From contig JAQOOI010000076.1 of the NCBI GenBank assembly GCA_028554645.1, positions 248,001 through 312,000 of the forward strand: 64,000 nt of DNA, read 5' to 3'. The DNA comes from Omphalotus guepiniiformis. Lineage: Eukaryota; Basidiomycota; Agaricomycetes; Agaricales; Omphalotaceae. This document shows, piece after piece, positions 58,744 through 64,000 of the stretch. Numbering within the stretch: the stretch's first letter is position 1; the number at the start of each line of letters is the position of its first letter. Position numbers and translations under genes: made by a program. The notes beneath the pieces were generated by a model. It was not told where the DNA came from. It was given only the letters and a program-made list of their open reading frames with translations, and searched no databases.

Positions 58744-58783
58744 AGACAAAAAGGACCCTCTTTGAAATTCAGACAAAAAGGAC
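58744..58783. repeat. Short direct repeat AGACAAAAAGGAC, two copies
   Basis: The 13-mer is at 58744-58756 and 58771-58783, start-to-start distance 27 bp, just beyond the antizyme stop codon (in its 3' UTR). The significance is unknown. Confidence 0.6.
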
Positions 58784-58787
58784 TATC

Positions 58788-59752
58788 TCAAACATCCATT
58801 CCAACCAGAACGAACGTGGGGTCAGCTTTGAAAGGAGGTTTAGTGACGACCGTGCCACCAACATACATGAGTGAATGCAAGATTTCGCCCAACATCGGAG
58901 AGGAACGCTCTAGTACAATTACAAGGGCAGAGCATTCGAGGCGCTCATCCGCCAAATCCAAGAGGGCAACAATACTAGAGGAAAAATTAACGTAAGAGGC
59001 GTGACGGACGGATCCTGAAGATAAGAACTCTCTACCTTTCTCTAAGACTGACGCTCTGAGCGCTTTTGGCGTCAACGTAAAGAGTTCTCGATTTGCCAGG
59101 GAGATCCAGAACCATCCCTTCGAAGGATGAGCCCAAAGTTGGCGCGGAGATGGAGATGCTCTTGGCATAAGGCAAGGCATTCAATCCCTGCTCAGGAAAG
59201 AGTGTCATAAGGAAGTCGAGGGCATCCTTTTGTTGTGAATGAGTGACGATAGGGGAGTCGCTCCTGTCACTACAATCGCTACCACCGTCGGGAGTGAGAG
59301 GAGGCGTAGAGATATCAGAATTGTACCTAGCTGGAATAGCACGAGGGCTAATCAGCGGCTTGTGGAAAGGAAAAGAATCATATGTGGGCGTTTTCGCTTG
59401 AGGATACGCAGTGAAATTGTGGAGTGAATAATTGGAGTCGGGAGAAGAGGCATTGATGGAGGATATAGGCGTCGGCCTGCCTGTCACACATTCCGACGAC
59501 CCTCGGTCAGGAGGGCATTTTGCTTTAGGGATGTCAAAACCGCCACTGGAAAAAGAAGATGAGATGAGATTGACCTAAATGAAGCGAAAGATTACTTGCC
59601 CCGGGCCCCCCAGAGAACGTAGTAGAGTAATAGTACATGTCATCGGTGCCCTGCATTTGGCACACAGCAAGCACACTAGGCTCGATGTCGAGAGTTGCAG
59701 CCCCATCTCCAACGGTTTGACGGCCGTTGGTGGGACATATAAATGAGACCAT
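58788..59752 (-). CDS. OAZ: Ornithine decarboxylase antizyme, +1 frameshift gene
   Basis: Antizyme binds ornithine decarboxylase and sends it to the proteasome when polyamines are high. ORF0 starts at 59752 (MVSFICPTNGRQTVGDGAAT) and contains SVLAVCQMQGTDDMYYYSTT before ending ...WRF at a UGA (59536-59534). ORF1, read in the +1 frame, starts DIPKAKCPPDRGSSECVTGR and holds the antizyme domain: SISAPTLGSSFEGMVLDLPG, SIVALLDLADERLECSALVI, VLERSSPMLGEILHSLMYVG, FKADPTFVLVGMDV. A 54-nt in-frame GC-AG intron (59599-59546, donor GGG|GCAAGT) probably lies just before the shift; another intron is at 59035-58975. An ATG further upstream cannot be excluded. Confidence 0.87.
59533..59539 (-). promoter_or_regulatory. 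Programmed +1 frameshift site UUU-UGA-C of antizyme
   Basis: On the minus strand ORF0 reads CGG TTT TGA C. Skipping one T after TTT gives GAC ATC CCT, the first codons of the antizyme ORF1. UGA as the ORF0 stop is the rule for antizyme shift sites. Polyamine level normally sets the efficiency (known for the family). A downstream TCC-TGA at 59517-59512 lies in a frame already closed by stops. Confidence 0.78.
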
Positions 59753-60262
59753 AGTAAGAGTGCAAAGCGATGAAGAGAACGTACGTGGGGCAAAGACTAG
59801 ATTTTTGTTTGGCTAAATTTGACATGGTGCTTAATGACATTTGCCAACTTGATACGAGGACTTGAACAGTAGAAGAGAGAGTAGACAAAGCTGAATATTC
59901 GACTTGACGGTTATGATTGAAGAGTTGAGACAAGCCGGTGCGAGCCTTACCAAGAAGATGACTAAGCAGAGGCGGTGTTCTGGGGTCTCTCGGGGTCTTG
60001 CCATCCCGGCTCATTCGTCCTCAAACAAAAAAGTTTTCGACCGTTCTGCTCGTCAACGTCAACGTCCCTCAAGACCGGTGAGTGCGTGTCCCCCAGTCTT
60101 GCAACTATAGGCATTGGAGCTATCGAGTACTCCAATCTCTGCGGTTTCTTTCTTATTCTCGTCGATTTCGAGCTGGATGGCGGCACTTGGCTTTGGATGA
60201 CTTTGTATGCATTCTGACCCAACTTCACTTTGCAGAACTTTTTTTCACTTTACACGCGCAAA
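59753..60262. promoter_or_regulatory. Region between divergent OAZ and RPS2
   Basis: 510 bp that must hold both promoters and 5' UTRs. A minus-strand frame from 60014 (MSRDGKTPRDPRTPPLLSHL...) is open for 112 codons but does not splice in frame into antizyme. It could be leader sequence or an upstream ORF. Confidence 0.4.
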
Positions 60263-61147
60263 ATGGCTGACGCTGCTCGAGGAAGGGGTGGATTCGGACG
60301 TGGACGTGGTGATAGAGGCCGAGGCCGCAGAGGTCCTCGCCGTGGAGCTCGCAAGGACGATGAGAAGGAGTGGTATGCTCTATAATCGATCCTCACCATC
60401 CGTCACCGATTCAATGGTGCTTTACAGGGTCCCTGTCACCAAACTCGGACGTCTCGTGAAAGACGGTAAAATCAAATCCATGGAAGAGATCTACCTCTTC
60501 TCTCTCCCTGTCAAGGAGTTTCAAATCGTCGACTTTTTCCTACCAAAACTCAAGGACGAGGTCATGAAAATCATGCCTGTCCAGAAGCAGACGCGCGCTG
60601 GTCAGCGTACCCGCTTCAAGGCTTTCGTTGCCATTGGTGACTTTGACGGTCATGTTGGTCTCGGCGTCAAATGCGCGAAAGAGGTTGCTACTGCCATCCG
60701 TGGTGCCATCATCCTCGCTAAGCTGTCCGTCATCCCCGTTCGGAGAGGTTACTGGGGTTCCGCTCTTGGTGAACCACACACTGTGCCCTCAAAAGTTAGC
60801 GGAAAGGTTGGGTCTGTCATGTGTCGTCTGATCCCTGCCCCTCGTGGAACGGGTATTGTTGCTGCGCCCGCCTCCAAGCGGTTACTGCAGTTGGCTGGTG
60901 TTGAGGATGTTTACACCCAGGCCAAGGGTTCAACAGCGACTATGGGTAATTTCTTGAAAGCCACCTTCGCCGCTGTACGTGTTGTATTTCTTCGTGTCAC
61001 ATATGCGTGTCTGATTACCTTCTGCTCCAGATCACCAAAACGTATTCATTCCTCACGCCTGATCTCTGGCGTGAGATTCCTTTGTCGAAGCTACCGTACG
61101 ACGAGTACAGCGCTCACCTCCAGCTCACCAGTGGGAAGAAGGCATAA
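60263..61147 (+). CDS. RPS2: 40S ribosomal protein uS5 (Rps2)
   Basis: Three exons (60263-60372, 60428-60974, 61031-61147) give 257 aa. The N-terminal RG/RGG-rich tail ([20 protein letters not shown]) is a known arginine-methylation target in this family. The S5 core follows: [78 protein letters not shown], and [20 protein letters not shown]. The C-terminus is [20 protein letters not shown] and KKA. Length and sequence are standard. uS5 sits at the mRNA entry of the 40S subunit and affects decoding accuracy. Confidence 0.98.
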
Positions 61148-61315
61148 TAGCCGTATTCTTTTCGGTGTATATCTTTGTATGTTTACGTGTTCTGTGAATC
61201 GATTCTTTCTCCTATTGCACGGGACGAGAATATGTGATCGCGTGAGAACCTAACCAAAGACATTGGGAAGCCCCTAATAAGAGCAAGGAGTGAATTTTTT
61301 TTTCCTTCCACTAAC

Positions 61316-62888
61316 ATGTCTACTCGCCAGCCAGAAGCTGGCCTCGCCAGGTATGTTATCTTTCGCTGTTTCTTGTTGTTGGAATAATCAATTACTTGTT
61401 ATCCTTCTCAGTTCTACCAAGAGGCTATTCCCTGGTCCTCCTTCTGCTCCCATTCCGCCTCTCCCTACTCGCTCTTATACAGAGCCTTTGAAAACGGTCT
61501 CTTTCCCAAAAGGCAACCCGCAGCATTCTGTTTCCATGGCCCATTTGTCAAGCGAAAGAGTTCCTCTAGTGAACCCTCGCAAAGCACGTCGTCACTGCAC
61601 TGATTTTGGTTTTAAACGTGAAACAAGTTTGCGACCCCTCTCGATGACGATAAAAACCAGTCAGCCTACGCCGGACGATGCCAGCATCACGACACCTGAG
61701 CCTACTCCGCCTGGCACGTTCAGCAGCTCTGGTTCTGATGCGTCTTCTCTGCATGACCTACAGTTTGATTTTCCACAACCTCCTCCTACCGTACCAGTAT
61801 TACGTCGCATGAAAAGCTCGCCTTTGTTCTCACTTGGCGAGGGATCTACAAGAGAATTCAGCAAAAAGCGATGGGGCGCTTTGTCCGTGTCCCATGGCCA
61901 TACCCAGCCGCCGTCAATCGCAAGTAATGGAACAGCCTGGTGCAACCCTGGTGCGACTGACAGCCTGTCTGATTTGGGAGCAGAGATTTCCATCTCCTGC
62001 CCTTTCAGTGATGACTGCGACAAAGCAGTAGAAGATCCCGAAAGCAGTGTTGAGTTGGAAATACAAGGAGAGAGTTTAATGATGGAGGCTTCAGATATCA
62101 GCTTCAGTCATTGGCCTGGAGTATTCTCTTGCCACGCCTCTGCGCGTGAACAATGCCCGCCTTTTGCCTTTCCTTCAGCTTCCAAATCATCGTTTACTCT
62201 CGAACCTGGACATCTAAAATGCGATCCATTACAGACCTCGGGTCAAGCAGACCTTTCCCCTTCACCACACCTCTCTCCCCTTCCACCTTTGAAGACCCTC
62301 CCCCCTTCCCACCGTCAAGTGTCTAAGATGCGGTCGCTCAAGTTTGCACCGGGCTGTAGCTCTTCTTTAGATCGTCTCGATATCAGCATCGAGAAACCTA
62401 AACCCCAAAATTCGTTATTTCGCGGACGATCTATATCAATGAACTTCCACAGAAAACGCCACAGCTCCGTCATTACGACCGAACCATCGGTGGGCCGCAC
62501 CGAAACTAGCGATTCGAGCTGTTGCTTTCTTCCAGATGCGAGTAACAAAACTAGTCGAGATTTGAGATCACATCGATCTACTGCCAGCGGACTTAAAATG
62601 CAGGTCAATCGCGATGGGGGTTTAAATCCGCAGGGCAGTCGCGATCGACCTGCGGGACTCACCACTCCGTTCCTTCATCGACCCGTGCGCAACATGCCTG
62701 CTCGGCCTTGTCACTCCAGCGAATTCGAGTCTGCGCCGTCGCCCGGACTCAAGTCATTCATCGAAATGACGCCTGAGCAGATCAATTGTAAAGGGATTGC
62801 CGGTCACCGAGGCAAGGTGAAGAAGCTCTTGGCAAGAGCAAGTCAAGTGTTTGACTTGAAAAACCTACGAAAGGTGGGAAGTTGGTAG
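61316..62888 (+). CDS. Unknown Ser/Pro-rich, probably disordered protein
   Basis: Two exons (61316-61350, 61412-62888) give 503 aa. Almost the whole protein is low-complexity Ser/Pro/Thr, with basic patches (RRMKSSP, FHRKRHSS) that could be phosphorylation or 14-3-3 sites. The only segment that looks folded is the extreme C-terminus (IEMTPEQINCKGIAGHRGKV and KKLLARASQVFDLKNLRKV), a basic amphipathic helix. I do not recognise the family. Confidence 0.6.
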
Positions 62889-63240
62889 ACCGGCTGATTG
62901 TATAGTCTCGCATGAAGTATGCTTTTTATCCCAAAGGTTGGTAGTATTGTGCTTTCTATTCTTGTGCCTAATCCTTCGAATCTGTCCCTTAATCACCTTT
63001 CGATCTGTATTGCATCTTTGGCTGGCATCTCTAGAAGCTATTCTTATCCCAGTATAATTAGCATCATTGTCCTCATTCCTGTGTGTTTGATCAATAGTTC
63101 TGTATGTTCTACGTCTTAGTGCGCTGTTTTGTATCATACATACACCGATATATATAATTTGCTCAGGGTGCCTTTACCTTAAAATTACAGGTGTAACTAC
63201 ATGCACAGCAAGTATAGCAACGAAGATGAGAGCCCTATGT
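62889..63240. other. Convergent 3' intergenic region
   Basis: 352 bp between the stop of the Ser/Pro-rich gene (plus) and the P450 stop (minus). AT-rich; no gene seen. Confidence 0.5.
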
Positions 63241-64000
63241 TTATTCTGTCGCAGAATAACGCTCTACAACCATGGGTAATTGACAGCCTTTGGAGAATTT
63301 CTTGTAGATATACGGCCGGGTCAAGACCCTAGGTGTAAAAAAAAATGTCAGATAGACTTCCAACCGATGCTTTACACACTTACACATTAGCCTTGACTAT
63401 CTTTTCTTCGCCCTCCTTGAATATGAAATGCGTAAGAAGGATGAAAAGGAACGTCTTTATTTCGATCATAGCGAAACGTAGCCCGATACATGACTGAAGA
63501 TGATGCCCGGCCCAGTTCAACGACAGCAAAAGAAGGAAAGGTCGAGTCACTTACTCGTGGTCCAGCAGAGAAAGACATGATGTTGGAAAATAGCCCGGGC
63601 TGCTCCAGGACCTTCTCAGGGAGATGATCCCATCGATCCGGATTGAAAGAAAATCAGGTCTTGTCTGAACATCATAAAGGGAGGGCCTACTTAAAAGTCC
63701 AAGCATCTTTTCCCCAAACTTCCCTATCCAGGTTGAAAGCTTCTATAGAGACATGTACAAAGCTTCCTTTGGGTATATGTACGCCTTGCGAAGCTTCATC
63801 CACCGAACCATCTCTACGGTGTACAGGGTACATCGTCGGTACCAAGTCGTCCTGTGTCGCAACTCGTAACGAGGAGTGCAGCGGAGGAATGAGTCGCAGA
63901 GATTCTCGTATTACGTTATGTAGAAATGGCAGTTCGGATATCTTCGAATATAATGATTGAATTTCATCCTCTGTCAACTCAGACAAGTCTGGTGAAGACG
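63241..64000 (-). CDS. Cytochrome P450, C-terminal part only
   Basis: The gene runs off the right edge, so only the last third is seen. The K-helix ExxR is in FLHNVIRESLRLIPPLHSSL, then RVATQDDLVPT, the PKGSFVHVSIEAFNLDREVW block, the PERF-like FNPDRWDHLPEK, and the heme loop FSAGPRSCIGLRFAMIEIKT with the Cys ligand intact. The end is LTRPYIYKKFSKG...ERYSATE. The first visible intron ends CAA where CAG is expected (63644-63643): the donor AA|GTAGGC and the PDRW frame allow no other acceptor. The other two introns are normal. Such P450s (CYP5144/CYP505-like clans) are numerous in mushrooms; family and substrate cannot be set. Confidence 0.88.

Noticed and set aside
59512..59517. TCC-TGA after the antizyme intron as the classic frameshift site
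   Set aside because: That frame is closed by TGA and TAA just upstream; only TTT-TGA connects ORF0 to ORF1 with a +1 step.
59843..60014. Minus-strand frame MSRDGKTPRDPRTPP as an antizyme N-terminus
   Set aside because: No intron joins it in frame to the conserved DDMYYYSTT exon; at best it is leader or an upstream ORF.
1..64000. CRISPR arrays, operons, ribosome binding sites, phage or insertion sequences
   Set aside because: The window is eukaryotic with dense spliceosomal introns; no regularly spaced repeats, transposase or integrase genes are present.

Overview
The window is nuclear DNA of a filamentous basidiomycete, most likely an Agaricomycete. Genes are dense and present on both strands. 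Nearly all are broken by many introns of about 45-70 bp with GT...AG ends, and intergenic gaps are often below 150 bp. The gene content is fungal: DASH, Rax2, Rei1, Hap2, Dbf4, Dck1, dynamitin, Flc/TRP, Nha1, and several unnamed families that I know from mushroom genomes. I see no rRNA, tRNA, transposon, CRISPR array or virus-like gene. It is a housekeeping chromosomal segment and does not look like a secondary-metabolite or accessory island. I translated by eye across splice sites, so exon borders may be off by a base or two in places.

Layout. 0-10 kb: GPI18 (GPI-anchor mannosyltransferase), a dysferlin-domain peroxisomal membrane protein, REI1 (60S biogenesis) and a large RAX2 polarity landmark. 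10-18 kb: a likely complex I accessory subunit, an unknown protein, a small RPEL-repeat gene in five short exons, a DUF1279 mitochondrial protein, SPE2 (AdoMet decarboxylase), a tandem Zn2Cys6 regulator and an 11-exon secreted orphan. 18-31 kb: ATG5, DBF4, a DASH SPC34-like gene with a long C-terminal extension, and the 13-exon DOCK-family GEF DCK1. 31-44 kb: a Medusa-like developmental regulator, MED27, a possible tiny gene, dynamitin, mitochondrial MetRS (MSM1), an Ntn asparaginase, THO1, HAP2, an unknown protein, STE14 and ATP5 (OSCP). 44-58 kb: an Flc/TRP-like channel, a mitochondrial J-protein, an unknown single-pass membrane protein, bleomycin hydrolase, NHA1, an unknown proline-rich protein and a cysteine-rich membrane protein. 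58-64 kb: a DUF1771-Smr protein, ornithine decarboxylase antizyme with a +1 frameshift site, RPS2, an unknown serine/proline-rich protein and the 3' half of a cytochrome P450.

Functional links. Two arms of polyamine control are present but about 45 kb apart: SPE2 makes decarboxylated AdoMet, and antizyme represses ornithine decarboxylase. RAX2 and DCK1 are both polarity factors. MED27, HAP2, THO1 and the Medusa-like protein serve transcription or mRNP formation. Otherwise neighbours look unrelated. Many pairs are head-to-head with very short shared promoters (35 bp for GPI18/PEX, 48 bp for dynamitin/MSM1).

The most unusual signal is in the cysteine-rich membrane protein at 55788-57199. Two intron-sized insertions (51 and 59 bp) are each bracketed by a perfect 17-18 bp direct repeat. 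Neither can be removed exactly by GT-AG splicing, yet exact removal of one repeat unit restores the expected protein. Other departures from GT-AG are an AT-AG intron in ATG5, a CAA acceptor in the P450, three GC-AG introns, and micro-exons of 4, 5 and 11 nt.
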